Positions 53,332-63,410 of a stretch of DNA of 64,000 bases are shown piece after piece. Source of the stretch: DATKAS01 sp963773315. GTDB lineage: Bacteria; Actinomycetota; Acidimicrobiia; Acidimicrobiales; DATKAS01. The translations under genes and the position numbers were made by a program. The notes below the pieces were generated by a model, which saw nothing but the letters and a program-made list of their open reading frames with translations, was not told the DNA's origin and did not search any database. The stretch covers positions 310,001-374,000 of the forward strand of contig CAVZAF010000002.1 of NCBI GenBank assembly GCA_963773315.1. Reading direction: 5' to 3'. The first letter of the stretch is position 1. Every line of letters starts with the position of its first letter.

Positions 53332-54392
53332 TCAGGCCTGAGCGCCGCCGGTGCCTCCCGACGCAGGCGCCGCGCCGACCTTGTAGTTCGTCGAAGGTCG
53401 GCAGCACCTCGAAGTCCTGCGCGAGGGCCTCGGGATCTTCGCCGACTTGGTCGATCTCCTCGAGGTGCACCTGCCCGAGGAACGTGCCCGCCTCGTTGAG
53501 GTACGGGATCCGCTCGGGATCGAACCCCATCAGCCGCGCCGCCGTCGCGTCGGTGGCGACCATGTCGGTGCCGAACACGAGCACGCCCATGTCCTTCGGC
53601 GTGCCCTGGATCGGGCCGTTGCCTTCCATCGCGACGATGCCGTCCACGATCTGCAGGTCCGGATGCACCGCGGCCGACACGTCGATGATCGACGAGTCGA
53701 TGCCCGCCCAGTGGAGCACGTTCTTCGGCCATCCGTAGACGCGGCCCGGCATGCATCCGAAGCAGTTCTTCATCGAGAGCGTGGCACCCGCCCAGTGATG
53801 GGTCTTCATCTTCGGCATCGAGATCACGACGTCGGCCTGCGTGATGGCCTGCGGGAGCCAGATCTCACCCAAGCGGCGTGTAGAAGGACTGGAGCGCCTG
53901 GCGCACGACGCCGGCGGTGTTCAGGTCGGTGAACGAGACGTCGACGTCCTTCAGGGCGTCGAGCAGCCCCGACGTGCGGATCACGTACTCGGTGTCGCGG
54001 CGGTGGCCGGGTCCTTCGCCGACGGTGACGGACTTCGCGCCCATGTCGCGCAGCGCGAGCACCGTTGCGTGCACGAGCCGAGGATCAGTGTTGATCACGG
54101 TGCCCGCGTCGAACTCGACGAGGTTCGGCTTGAGCAGCACGGTCTTGCCACTCACGTCCGCACCGACCGACTCGAGCCCACCCTTGACCGTGGCCTGCAG
54201 CCCCTCGTCGTAGCTCGTCGCCTTCACGACGGCGACCTTGGGGTTGCCCGGCGCGGGGAACGCCCCCTTGTCGTAGAGGGTCGGTTGGTCGTCTCGCTTG
54301 TCGATGATGCGCGCACCGACCAGGCCGACCGCGGCGACGCCGAGCCCGACCTCGGCACCTCGGATGAGGAACGTGCGCCGGCTCACCGCCAT
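53332..54392 (-). CDS. DUF362 protein with twin-arginine signal, two apparent +1 frame breaks
   Basis: About 350 residues. It begins MAVSRRTFLIRGAEVGLGVA, a Tat signal. The DUF362 core reads KTVLLKPNLVEFDAGTVINT, HATVLALRDMGAKSVTVGEG, then after a +1 shift near 53870 (one extra G in CTTGGGTGAG) GEIWLPQAITQADVVISMPK, MKTHHWAGATLSMKNCFG and ATDATAARLMGFDPERIPYL. A second +1 shift near 53385 restores a plausible end NYKVGAAPASGGTGGAQA with stop 53332-53334. The domain function is unknown; some DUF362 proteins carry ferredoxin domains, this one does not. It overlaps the repeat-protein gene by one base. Confidence 0.75.
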
Positions 54393-55259
54393 CAGCGCGG
54401 CACCTTGATCACATCGATGCTGTCACCAGTTGCGAGCGTCGCCCAGCCGAGCGCGACGTTGTCGTCGAGGAACGCCGTCGCGTCGAACGACGACGAGAGC
54501 GCGGCCTCGATGTCGGCGCGTTCGGTGTCGGTGCCGTCCGCAGCGAGGCGCACTGCGATCAGCGAGAGCCCGAGTGAGAGCCCGCCAGTCTCGATCGGCC
54601 ACAGCCGTCGGAGGACGGTGTATCCGTCGGTCACGACCTTCGGGTCTCCCGATCCCTGCAAGCCGATGAGCCCGATCGCGGTCGTTTGGGCGTAGGGCTC
54701 GAGATCTGTGTCCCAGACCTCTCGGTTGCCGTAGTTCCATCCGCCGCCGACGCACGAGCGGTCGGCGAGCAGCTTCACCGCGTCGGTGATCTGGGCGGTC
54801 GCGGACGGACGCAGGATCTGGAGCGCGAGAAGGTTGCGCGACGTGGGCTCGATCCACCCGAACGTGAACGGCGTCCAGCTCCACCCGCGGAGGCTGATGT
54901 CCATCGGCACGACCGAGCTCGAGCGCGCTGAGCTGCACGGCTTGGTGGGCGAGGATGTGGTCGAGCGCCTTCTCGCGGGCAGGGCCGGCAGGAAGGGCGA
55001 GTGCCGCGAGCGACGTCGCGGAGTCGTTGACGGATTCCTCAGGCGGGTTGACGCGGTCGCCGATGACGAGCGCGAGGCTGCCGTCGGGACGTTGGTGACT
55101 GGCGAGCCACGCGCGGCCGGCGTCGTCGTCGAGAGCGAGCGTCGCGAGCGCGGTGGGTTCGGGCTCGGACGGGAGACCGGGGCGAGGTCCGAAGCCGCCG
55201 TCGTCGTTGCGGGCGGACTCGAGCCGCGCCGACAGCCGTCCGAACAGCGGAGAGGACAC
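54392..55259 (-). CDS. Prenyltransferase/squalene-cyclase-like repeat protein, apparent +1 frame break near 54925
   Basis: About 288 residues of alpha/alpha-toroid repeats. ARNDDGGFGPRPGLPSEPEP and WLASHQRPDGSLALVIGD in the first frame show the G-G-F / Q-x-x-D-G-S pattern of QW-type repeats. After a shift near 54925 come SLRGWSWTPFTFGWIEPTSR, CVGGGWNYGNREVWDTDLEP and TTAIGLIGLQGSGDPKV. No DxDD cyclase acid motif is visible, so it is probably a binding or structural toroid, not a true cyclase. The start is GTG 55259. It is co-oriented with the Tat-exported DUF362 protein; the two probably act together outside the cytosol. Confidence 0.7.
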
Positions 55260-55300
55260 ATATCAGTATCGCCAACTGAGGGCCGAACCTGAGCGCGGGT

Positions 55301-55306
55301 AATGTC
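55301..55306 (+). promoter_or_regulatory. -10 box for acetyl-CoA synthetase
   Basis: TAATGT, about 31 nt before ATG 55338 and its GGAG site. The ATG inside this box (55302) is in frame and could be read as a start, but the ribosome-binding site favours 55338. Confidence 0.4.
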
Positions 55307-55337
55307 CGCCGCGCCCACCCAGACCAGGAGCGCGCAG

Positions 55338-57302
<1,965 letters not shown>

Positions 57303-57303
57303 G

Positions 57304-57792
57304 TCAGTCGCGGAAGTTCGTGAACTGGAGGGGAACGCCGAAGTCGCCTTCGCGCAGCTTCGCGATCACCTCTTGCAGGTCGTCGCGCTTCTTGCCGCTG
57401 ACGCGCAGCTGGTCACCCTGGGCCTGGCTCTGGACACCCTTGAGCCCCAGATCCTTGATGAACTTGTTGAGCTCGCGCGCCTTGTCGGAGGAGATCCCCG
57501 CATTGAGCTTGGCCGTCTGGCGCACCGTGCCTCCGGCTGCCTCCTCGAGCTTGCCGTACTCGAGGGCCTTCAACGAGACCCCGCGCTTCACGAGCTTCTC
57601 CTCGAGCACCTGGCGCACTGCACGGAGGCGGTCCTCGGTGGAGGAGCGCATCGTGAGCTCGAGGTCGTGGGCCTCGATGGACGAGCCCGTCCCCTTGAAG
57701 TCGTAGCGGGTGGTCAGCTCTCGCTCGGCCTGGTCGAGCGCGTTGCGCACCTCTTGCTTGTCGACCTCGGAGACGACGTCAAAGGTCGGCAT
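57304..57792 (-). CDS. YajQ family nucleotide-binding protein (DUF520)
   Basis: A 162-residue protein with two ferredoxin-like halves. It begins PTFDVVSEVDKQEVRNALDQ, with TTRYDFKGTGSSIEAHDLEL and KLNAGISSDKARELNKFIKD. Family members bind nucleic acid or nucleotides (cyclic di-GMP in Xanthomonas). ATG 57792 gives the normal length; TTG 57801 is an upstream alternative. The gene diverges from tRNA-Tyr. Confidence 0.92.
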   Translation of the reverse strand: MPTFDVVSEVDKQEVRNALDQAERELTTRYDFKGTGSSIEAHDLELTMRSSTEDRLRAVRQVLEEKLVKRGVSLKALEYGKLEEAAGGTVRQTAKLNAGISSDKARELNKFIKDLGLKGVQSQAQGDQLRVSGKKRDDLQEVIAKLREGDFGVPLQFTNFRD

Positions 57793-57813
57793 GGTCGTCA
57801 ATCCTCATTTCGC

Positions 57814-57819
57814 TAGGGT
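57814..57819 (+). promoter_or_regulatory. -10 box for tRNA-Tyr
   Basis: TAGGGT lies 12 nt before the mature 5' end of the tRNA. The transcript would carry a leader of only about 5-6 nt. Confidence 0.45.
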
Positions 57820-57831
57820 GTCCCGCCTCAG

Positions 57832-57917
57832 GGGTCGGTGCCCGAGTGGCCAAAGGGAGCAGGCTGTAAACCTGCCGGCGCAAGCCTACGGAGGTTCAAA
57901 TCCTTCCCGGCCCACCA
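57832..57917 (+). tRNA. tRNA-Tyr (GTA)
   Basis: A class II tRNA of 86 nt. Acceptor GGGTCGG pairs with CCGGCCC, the anticodon stem GCAGG/CCTGC encloses loop CTGTAAA (anticodon GTA), a long variable arm follows as expected for bacterial tRNA-Tyr, and the T arm is GGAGG-TTCAAAT-CCTTC. CCA is encoded at 57915-57917. The convergent xylose isomerase stop lies 3 nt beyond. Confidence 0.95.
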
Positions 57918-57920
57918 CGC

Positions 57921-59107
57921 TCAGCGCGCGCCGAGCAAGTGCTCGAGGGCGAGCTGGCTGAGCCGCACGAAGCCATACCCACGCTCACCGACGGGGTCGG
58001 GCTGGAAGTCCTCGAACGCGCTGCGATCAGCCAGCAGGTCGCTGACCGACTCACCGTGAGCGAGGGTCGGCTGCGCGAGCTCGGGCACCTTGCTCGCATC
58101 GAGTGCCTCCTGCACCTCGGGATCGGCACGCCACGACGCGGCACGCTCCTTCAGCAACAGGTAGGTGCGCATGTTCGCGGCGGCGGAGACCCACACCCCC
58201 GAGATGTCCTCGGTGCGCAGCGGCTTGTAGTCGAAGTGGCGCGGCCCGTCGTAGGCGCGGCCGCCGTTGACGCCACCGAACTCGAGCAGGTCGACGAGGA
58301 AGAACGCGCTCATGAGGTCGCCGTGGCCGAACACGAGATCCTGGTCGTACTTCACCCCCCGCTGCCCGTTCAGGTCGATGTGGAAGAGCTTCCCCTGCCA
58401 CAGCGCCTGCGCGATGCCGTGCACGAAGTTGAGTCCGGCCATCTGCTCGTGCCCGACCTCGGGGTTGAGCCCGACCATGTCGGAGTGCTCCAGCGTCGTG
58501 ATGAAGCCGAGCGCGTGCCCGATGGTCGGCAGCAAGATGTCGCCGCGTGGCTCGTTCGGCTTCGGCTCGAGCGCGAACCGAATCTGATAGCCCCGATCGA
58601 TGACGTACTGCGCGAGCGTGTCGAGCCCCTCGCGGTAGCGGTCGAGCGCGGCGCGCACATCCTTGGCGGCGTCGGTCTCTGACCCTTCGCGCCCGCCCCA
58701 GAACACATAGGTCTGCGCACCGAGCTCGGCGGCGAGGTCGAGGTTCCGCATGACCTTGCGCAGCGCATACCTGCGCACCGAGCGGTCATTGCTCGTGAAC
58801 GCGCCGTCCTTGAACACCGGATGGAAGAAGAGGTTGGTCGTCACCATCGGCACGACCATCCCGGTCTCTTCGAGCGCGGCCCGGAAGCGCTTGATCAACC
58901 GCTCGCGCTCGCCGTCGGGCGAGCCGAACGGCACGAGGTCATCGTCATGAAAGCTCACGCCGTAGGCCCCGAGCTCGGCCAGCCTGTGCACCGACTCGAC
59001 CGGATCGAGGGGTGGGCGGGTCGCGTCGCCGAACGGGTCGCGTGCTTGCCACCCGATCGTCCACAACCCGAACGAGAACTGATCCTCAGGCGTCGGCTGA
59101 ACAGCCA
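57921..59107 (-). CDS. xylA: Xylose isomerase
   Basis: Interconverts D-xylose and D-xylulose (also glucose and fructose) with two divalent metals. 395 residues, the actinobacterial class I length. Motifs: FSFGLWTIGWQARDPFGDAT, the catalytic His in YGVSFHDDDLVPFG, VFWGGREGSE, the metal Glu and Lys in FALEPKPNEPRGDIL, NPEVGHEQMAGLNF and FHIDLNGQ. ATG 59107 has a strong AAGGAGG site. No other xylose genes are adjacent; its transcript runs into the tRNA-Tyr end. Confidence 0.96.
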
Positions 59108-59170
59108 TCGTTGTGCCTCCTTGCTGATTCTCCTCCCATCGTGTCACCACCCGCCCGAGGCCGCGGCACC

Positions 59171-59400
59171 TCAACTCGCGAGCCGGGTCGCGAGCAGAGC
59201 GCTGCCGTCGGGTCGGGTGAAGGTGAGGGTGCCGTCGGGTGCTCGGGCCAAGGTCCAGCCGCCTTCGTGGAGGGCCTTGTGGTGGTGGCTGCAGAGCAGC
59301 ACGAGGTTGGCCAGGTCGGTGGGGCCGCCGTCGGCCCAGTGCACGATGTGGTGGCCGTCGCACCAGCCCGGCGGCCGGTCGCAGAACACCGGCCGGTTCA
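59171..59400 (-). pseudogene. 3' fragment of a DUF222/13E12-type HNH endonuclease gene
   Basis: The C-terminal HNH domain is recognisable: CDRPPGWCDGHHIVHWADGG then LANLVLLCSHHHKALHEGGW with metal Cys and His residues. The rest of the gene (several hundred residues in intact copies) is missing: homology stops at about 59400, 16 nt from the stop of the GNAT gene. These repeat-family genes are abundant and mobile in actinobacteria. This looks like a remnant at a rearrangement junction. Confidence 0.7.
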
Positions 59401-59415
59401 GGCCGGGCGGGCGAC

Positions 59416-59907
59416 TCAGCCGTCCAGCAACCTCTGCATCAGCGCGACATCGAGCCACCGACCGAACTTGCGGCCGACCTCGCGTTCGATGCCGACCAGC
59501 TGAAAGCCGCACGACCTGTGCAACGCCAACGAGGGCTCCCGCGTCGCTTCGATCCGCGCCATCACCGCATGGAAGCCATGGCGGCGCGCGACGTCGAGCA
59601 TTTCGCTGAGCAAGACCTTGCCGATGCCCTGGCCGTGATGGTCACGCTGCACGTACACCGAGTCCTCGACGGTCGTGCGATAGGCGGCCCGCTCCTTGTA
59701 CGGCGAGAGCGACGCAAACCCGAGCACCGAATCGTCGTTCACGGCGACCACGGCGGCGTGGGCACCCGACCGCTCGGCGAGCCACGCGCGCTGATCCTCC
59801 AACGACCGTGTCACGAGGTCGAACGTCGCGGTCGAGGTCTCGACCTCGAGGTTGTAGATCGTGCGCATCGCCTCTGCGTCGTCGAGTGTCGCGAGGCGCA
59901 GCTGCAC
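59416..59907 (-). CDS. GNAT N-acetyltransferase, phosphinothricin-acetyltransferase-like
   Basis: A 163-residue GNAT. It begins VQLRLATLDDAEAMRTIYNL with the ETSTATFDLVTRSLEDQRAW segment typical of the Pat/Bar group. The acetyl-CoA loop is VQRDHHGQGIGKVLLSEMLD, and EREVGRKFGRWLDVALMQRL closes the protein. GTG 59907 fits domain length; the frame is open further upstream. It is flanked on both sides by truncated genes. Amino-acid or xenobiotic acetylation is likely; the substrate is unknown. Confidence 0.82.
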   Translation of the reverse strand: MQLRLATLDDAEAMRTIYNLEVETSTATFDLVTRSLEDQRAWLAERSGAHAAVVAVNDDSVLGFASLSPYKERAAYRTTVEDSVYVQRDHHGQGIGKVLLSEMLDVARRHGFHAVMARIEATREPSLALHRSCGFQLVGIEREVGRKFGRWLDVALMQRLLDG

Positions 59908-59918
59908 GGAGACAGAAG

Positions 59919-60290
59919 TTAACGGCCGCGCGCCAAGGCTGGAGCGGCGTTCCCAAGCCCGCGTCGCGGGCGCGTGCGATCGCGTGGGTTCGGTCCGCGA
60001 CTTGCAGCTTCGTGAAGATGTTCGACACATGGTTCCGCACGGTCTTCGGGCTCAGATACAGCGCCCGGGCGATCTCGAGGTTTCGTCTTGCCGTCGGCGA
60101 CAAGGTTGAGCACCTCGCGCTCGCGCTCCGACAAGGTCGGGAACGGCGTGGCGACAGGAGTGGCAGCCCGAGGCGCGTTGAAATATCCGATGATCCGCTT
60201 CGCGATGCTGGCGCCGAAGATCGCCTCACCTTGTGAGAGCGCGCGGACCGCCCGTTCGATGTCCTCCTCGTTGGCGCCCTTCAGGACTTC
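59919..60290 (-). pseudogene. Truncated NarL/LuxR response regulator, 5' end missing and one +1 frame break
   Basis: The end of a receiver domain (LKGANEEDIERAVRALSQGE, AIFGASIAKRIIGYF) leads into a LuxR HTH (FPTLSEREREVLNLVADGKT, then after one extra A near 60080 NLEIARALYLSPKTVRNHVS, NIFTKLQVADRTHAIARARD). About 90-120 N-terminal residues, including the phosphorylated Asp, are absent. Homology stops at about 60285, where a membrane protein fragment starts on the other strand. In the HTH frame no stop occurs until 59642; another shift near 59940 would end it at 59919. Confidence 0.7.
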
Positions 60291-60530
60291 GAGCTCGGCT
60301 GGACCAAGACGATCGTCAACCTTCAGGCGCTCGCGCTCTTCTCGATCGTCCTCATGGGCGTGGGCGCGATCCGCAGTCGGCTGGTGCCGACGTGGGCCGG
60401 CGTGCTGCTGTGCGTCGCGCTCGTGCCAGTGCTCATGGCCCCGGAAGGACCGGTCGGCCTGCTCGGGGGCCTGCCGCTGATGATCGGGCTCGGCGTCCTC
60501 GCCCGCTCGGCCGCGAAGGTGGCGTCGTGA
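60290..60530 (+). pseudogene. 3' fragment of a membrane protein gene
   Basis: The open frame from the junction reads FELGWTKTIVNLQALALFSI, VLMGVGAIRSRLVPTWAGVL, LCVALVPVLMAPEGPVGLLG and GLPLMIGLGVLARSAAKVAS with stop 60528-60530: three transmembrane helices and a basic end. There is no in-frame ATG or GTG until the internal ATG 60354. It appears to be the C-terminal part of a larger integral membrane protein whose start was lost at the junction with the response regulator. Family unknown. Confidence 0.55.
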
Positions 60531-61859
60531 TCAGGCCTGAGTGCTGAAGTTGACCGATTCGGGGTCCTCTTCGGTGGACGGCGCCGCTTCCAGGATGCCG
60601 ATCTCGCCGGTGAGGGCCTCGAGTCGCGCCCAGGTGAGCACGTCGGGGTCGTTCGTGAGGAAGATGACCTGAGGGCTCCCAGCCGACCGGCTGAGCAGCT
60701 CGAGCAGCGCCGGCTTCACCGACGGATCCAGCGCGAGGAAGGGATCGTCGAGCAACAGCGGCAGGCTCTCGCCTTCCGGACCCATCTTGCGCACGTCCGC
60801 GAGGTGAGTGACGAGCGCATGCGCGAGGTTCGCCGCGAGCCCTCCCTCGACCGGGGTGTACGTCTCCTCCGTACCGTTGAGCGGGCTCGCGCCACGCTGC
60901 AGCAGTGCGGCGGCGATGATCTCCTCGCGATGTGCGAGCGCCCATTCGGGCGAGATGTCGCCGGCGAGCTCGTGCCACGCCTCGCCCGCACGCCGGCCGT
61001 CGCCCGCAGCGGCGGTCGCCTTCTTCTTCGTCTCGACCGTCGACAGCATCGTGTTGACGCGCTCGAGGTGGAACCCGAGATACGACTGGGCGCCTGCCTC
61101 GGACAGCGCTTCCTGCTCGGCTCGCTCCGCACTTGCGATGCGACGTTGCGCGACGACCGACACTCCCATCGACACGCCCGTCGCGAGCAGCAAGGGGAGT
61201 GACAGCACCGGCGCGATCAGCGCAGCGGGCACCGCGAGCAGCGCGGTCGTCGCTCCGACGCGGTAGCAGAGCTTGTGGATCTGGCTCTCCTTCGCGACCG
61301 CGGCCTCGAACTCGTCGTGGAGCTCCTCGACCTTGTCGACGACCTCGGGCGACTCCGGCGCCGGCTCATGCGCAAAGGCCAGGGGAGCCGTCTCGGGCTC
61401 GTCGGCTGCACTGGTGACGCGGTCGGCGGCAGCCCACAGCTGCCGTTGGTCGACCGCGGCAAGGAGGGTGATGCGCTCGCCGATCGGGTCGACAGTGGCG
61501 AAGTCCTTCGGCCCGAGGATGAGATGGGCGCGAGCAGTGTTCGCGTCGAGGCCCGACCGTGACAGCAGGTCGATCTGACCGCCGGGACCGACGAACTCGT
61601 GGCTCACGTCCTCGGCTGTCGTCACGTCGATCACGCGGTGGCGCTCGCCCTTCGGCCGGAAGACCGCGAGGTGGCGGCCGGTGGCGTCGCGCAGCTCGAG
61701 GTGCACGCCGGTGCGGCTGCCTCCGAGCGCGCCGATGATCTCGCTGATGAGGCTCTCGCGTTCCGGCGGACCCAAGCCCGCGATGACGGAAAGCCTCGGA
61801 TGGAGGTCGAGCGTGAACGTTCCGCCGCCCGCCTCGATGATCACTCGCTGGCACTTCAC
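60531..61859 (-). CDS. SMC/RecF-like ATPase with central membrane hairpin
   Basis: 442 residues. The N-terminal domain begins like an ABC/SMC head (FTLDLHPRLSVIAGLGPPER, ESLISEIIGALGGSRTGVHL), but the P-loop lysine is absent: GLGPPERESL stands where G-x-N-G-x-G-K-S/T is expected. A coiled-coil-like Glu-rich part precedes two transmembrane segments near residues 200-240 (ATTALLAVPAALIAPVLSLP and LLATGVSMGVSVVA). The C-terminal half has VEGGLAANLAHALVTHL (signature region) and Walker B plus D-loop in LPLLLDDPFLALDPSVK, then QVIFLTNDPDVL. The start is GTG 61859. Function unknown. Confidence 0.75.
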   Translation of the reverse strand: MKCQRVIIEAGGGTFTLDLHPRLSVIAGLGPPERESLISEIIGALGGSRTGVHLELRDATGRHLAVFRPKGERHRVIDVTTAEDVSHEFVGPGGQIDLLSRSGLDANTARAHLILGPKDFATVDPIGERITLLAAVDQRQLWAAADRVTSAADEPETAPLAFAHEPAPESPEVVDKVEELHDEFEAAVAKESQIHKLCYRVGATTALLAVPAALIAPVLSLPLLLATGVSMGVSVVAQRRIASAERAEQEALSEAGAQSYLGFHLERVNTMLSTVETKKKATAAAGDGRRAGEAWHELAGDISPEWALAHREEIIAAALLQRGASPLNGTEETYTPVEGGLAANLAHALVTHLADVRKMGPEGESLPLLLDDPFLALDPSVKPALLELLSRSAGSPQVIFLTNDPDVLTWARLEALTGEIGILEAAPSTEEDPESVNFSTQA

Positions 61860-61922
61860 CTTCGTTCGAATCGGCAGGCGAGTGCGCCCAGTTGAGCCGA
61901 ATGGCCCAGGTCTTGGGCTCGC

Positions 61923-61928
61923 TAGGAT
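61923..61928 (+). promoter_or_regulatory. -10 box for the tRNA-Thr/tRNA-Met/tuf transcript
   Basis: TAGGAT, 31 nt upstream of tRNA-Thr, with TTGAGC 25 nt further upstream as a poorly spaced -35. It could drive tRNA-Thr, tRNA-Met and tuf together. Confidence 0.35.
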
Positions 61929-61959
61929 GCGGGCCCGGCTCCGGCATGCCCGGGGCTTC

Positions 61960-62032
61960 GCCCTCTTAGCTCAGTCGGCAGAGCACAGCCATGGTAAGGC
62001 TGGTGTCGTGGGTTCGATTCCCACAGAGGGCT
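61960..62032 (+). tRNA. tRNA-Thr (GGT)
   Basis: 73 nt. Acceptor GCCCTCT/AGAGGGC, anticodon stem CAGCC/GGCTG with loop ATGGTAA (anticodon GGT), T arm GTGGG-TTCGATT-CCCAC, discriminator T. CCA is not encoded (the genome continues CCG). It lies 26 nt before tRNA-Met. Confidence 0.95.
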
Positions 62033-62058
62033 CCGGGCCCTCGCGACCCGAAGCGCCT

Positions 62059-62135
62059 GGCGGCGTAGCTCAGTTGGTCAGAGCACTCGGCTCATAATCG
62101 AGTGGTCGTCGGTTCGAGTCCGACCGCCGCTACCA
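62059..62135 (+). tRNA. tRNA-Met (CAT), elongator type
   Basis: 77 nt including encoded CCA at 62133-62135. Acceptor GGCGGCG/CGCCGCT, anticodon stem CTCGG/TCGAG with loop CTCATAA. The anticodon stem lacks the three G-C pairs of initiator tRNA, so it is the elongator form; a tRNA-Ile with modified CAT is less likely. It stands 58 nt before tuf. Confidence 0.93.
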
Positions 62136-62155
62136 CGTCTGCATGACTCAGACCC

Positions 62156-62197
62156 ATGATGACCAGGATGACCAGGATGAAAGGTGAGCGCCGATGA
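62156..62197 (+). CDS. Possible tuf leader peptide (13 aa)
   Basis: ATG 62156 opens MMTRMTRMKGERR and stops at TGA 62195-62197, inside the ATGA that includes the tuf start. Two exact copies of ATGACCAGG (62159-62167 and 62168-62176) and a partial third create the repeated Met-Thr-Arg. The tuf ribosome-binding site AAAGGTGAG lies inside it. It could couple tuf translation to leader translation; coincidence from a small tandem repeat is the alternative. Confidence 0.4.
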   Translation: MMTRMTRMKGERR

Positions 62198-63381
62198 GCA
62201 AGGCGAAGTTCGAGCGGAACAAGCCGCATGTGAATGTCGGGACGATGGGTCATATTGATCATGGGAAGACGACGTTGACGGCTGCGATCACCAAGACGTT
62301 GGCGGAGAAGAACCCGAATGTGGCGTTCACGCCGTTCGATCAGATTGATAAGGCGCCGGAGGAGAAGGCGCGGGGGATCACGATCTCGATCGCGCATGTG
62401 GAGTACGAGACGGATAAGCGGCATTACGCGCATGTCGACATGCCGGGTCATGCGGATTACATCAAGAACATGATCACGGGTGCGGCGCAGGTGGATGGGG
62501 CGATTCTGGTGGTGGCGGCGACGGATGGTCCGATGCCTCAGACGCGTGAGCATGTGCTGTTGGCTCGTCAGGTGGGGGTGCCGTACATCGTGGTGGCGTT
62601 GAACAAGGCCGACGCGGTGGATGATGAGGAGCTGTTGGAGCTGGTGGAGCTCGAGGTGCGTGAGCTGCTGACGTCTTATGGGTTTCCTGGTGATGATCTT
62701 CCGGTGGTGCGGGTGTCGGCGTTGAAGGCGTTGGAGGGCGATCCGGAGTGGCAGGCCAAGATCGTGGAGCTGATGGACGCGGTCGATTCGTACATCCCCG
62801 AGCCTGAGCGTGATCTGGACAAGCCGTTCTTGATGCCGATCGAGGATGTGTTCACGATCACGGGTCGTGGGACGGTGGTGACGGGCAAGGTGGAGCAGGG
62901 GATGGTCCACACGGGCGACGAGGTCGAGATCGTGGGGTTGCGCCCGACGACCAAGACGGTGTGCACGGGTGTGGAGATGTTCCGCAAGATCTTGGATGAG
63001 GGCCACGCGGGCGACAACATCGGTGCGTTGTTGCGGGGAACGAAGAAGGAGGAGGTGGAGCGGGGTCAGGTGTTGTGCAAGCCGGGGTCGATCACGCCGC
63101 ACACCAACTTCGAGGCTCAGGTGTATGTGTTGGGCAAGGACGAGGGCGGCCGCCACAAGCCGTTCTTCAACAACTACCGGCCCCAGTTCTACTTCCGGAC
63201 CACCGACGTGACCGGGTCGATCACCCTGCCCGAGGGGACCGAGATGGTGATGCCGGGCGACAACACGCTCATGACCGTCGAGCTCGGCAAGCCCATCGCG
63301 ATGGACGACGGCCTGTTGTTCTCCATCCGCGAAGGCGGCCGCACCGTCGGCTCCGGCCGCGTCGTCAAGATCCTCAAGTAA
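62194..63381 (+). CDS. tuf: Elongation factor Tu
   Basis: The GTPase that delivers aminoacyl-tRNA to the ribosome. 395 residues. G1 GHIDHGKTTLTAAI, switch I RGITISIAHVEYET, DMPGHADYIKNM, NKADAVDDEELLELVE and C-terminal domains 2 and 3 (FTITGRGTVVTGKVEQGMVH; EGTEMVMPGDNTLMTVELGK) are all intact. It follows tRNA-Thr and tRNA-Met as in tufB-type tRNA-tuf clusters; rpsG and fusA are not here. Codon choice is odd: to about 63110 it uses many GTG, GAT, CGT and TTG codons. After about 63140 it switches to the C-ending codons of all neighbours. Confidence 0.97.
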   Translation: MSKAKFERNKPHVNVGTMGHIDHGKTTLTAAITKTLAEKNPNVAFTPFDQIDKAPEEKARGITISIAHVEYETDKRHYAHVDMPGHADYIKNMITGAAQVDGAILVVAATDGPMPQTREHVLLARQVGVPYIVVALNKADAVDDEELLELVELEVRELLTSYGFPGDDLPVVRVSALKALEGDPEWQAKIVELMDAVDSYIPEPERDLDKPFLMPIEDVFTITGRGTVVTGKVEQGMVHTGDEVEIVGLRPTTKTVCTGVEMFRKILDEGHAGDNIGALLRGTKKEEVERGQVLCKPGSITPHTNFEAQVYVLGKDEGGRHKPFFNNYRPQFYFRTTDVTGSITLPEGTEMVMPGDNTLMTVELGKPIAMDDGLLFSIREGGRTVGSGRVVKILK

Positions 63382-63410
63382 CCCACCCCGAGGTCAAAGG
63401 GTCACAACCG

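Noticed and set aside
53865..53880. Programmed frameshift (release-factor style CTT-GGG-TGA) in the DUF362 gene
   Set aside because: It resembles a shift site, but seven other +1 breaks in unrelated genes share no slippery motif, so a common consensus-error cause is simpler.
59171..59400. Active mobile element (HNH homing endonuclease)
   Set aside because: Only the C-terminal HNH part remains and no terminal repeats or target duplication were seen.
62158..62180. Start of a CRISPR or microsatellite array
   Set aside because: Only two full copies of a 9-bp unit, within a leader ORF; no spacers and no cas genes in the window.
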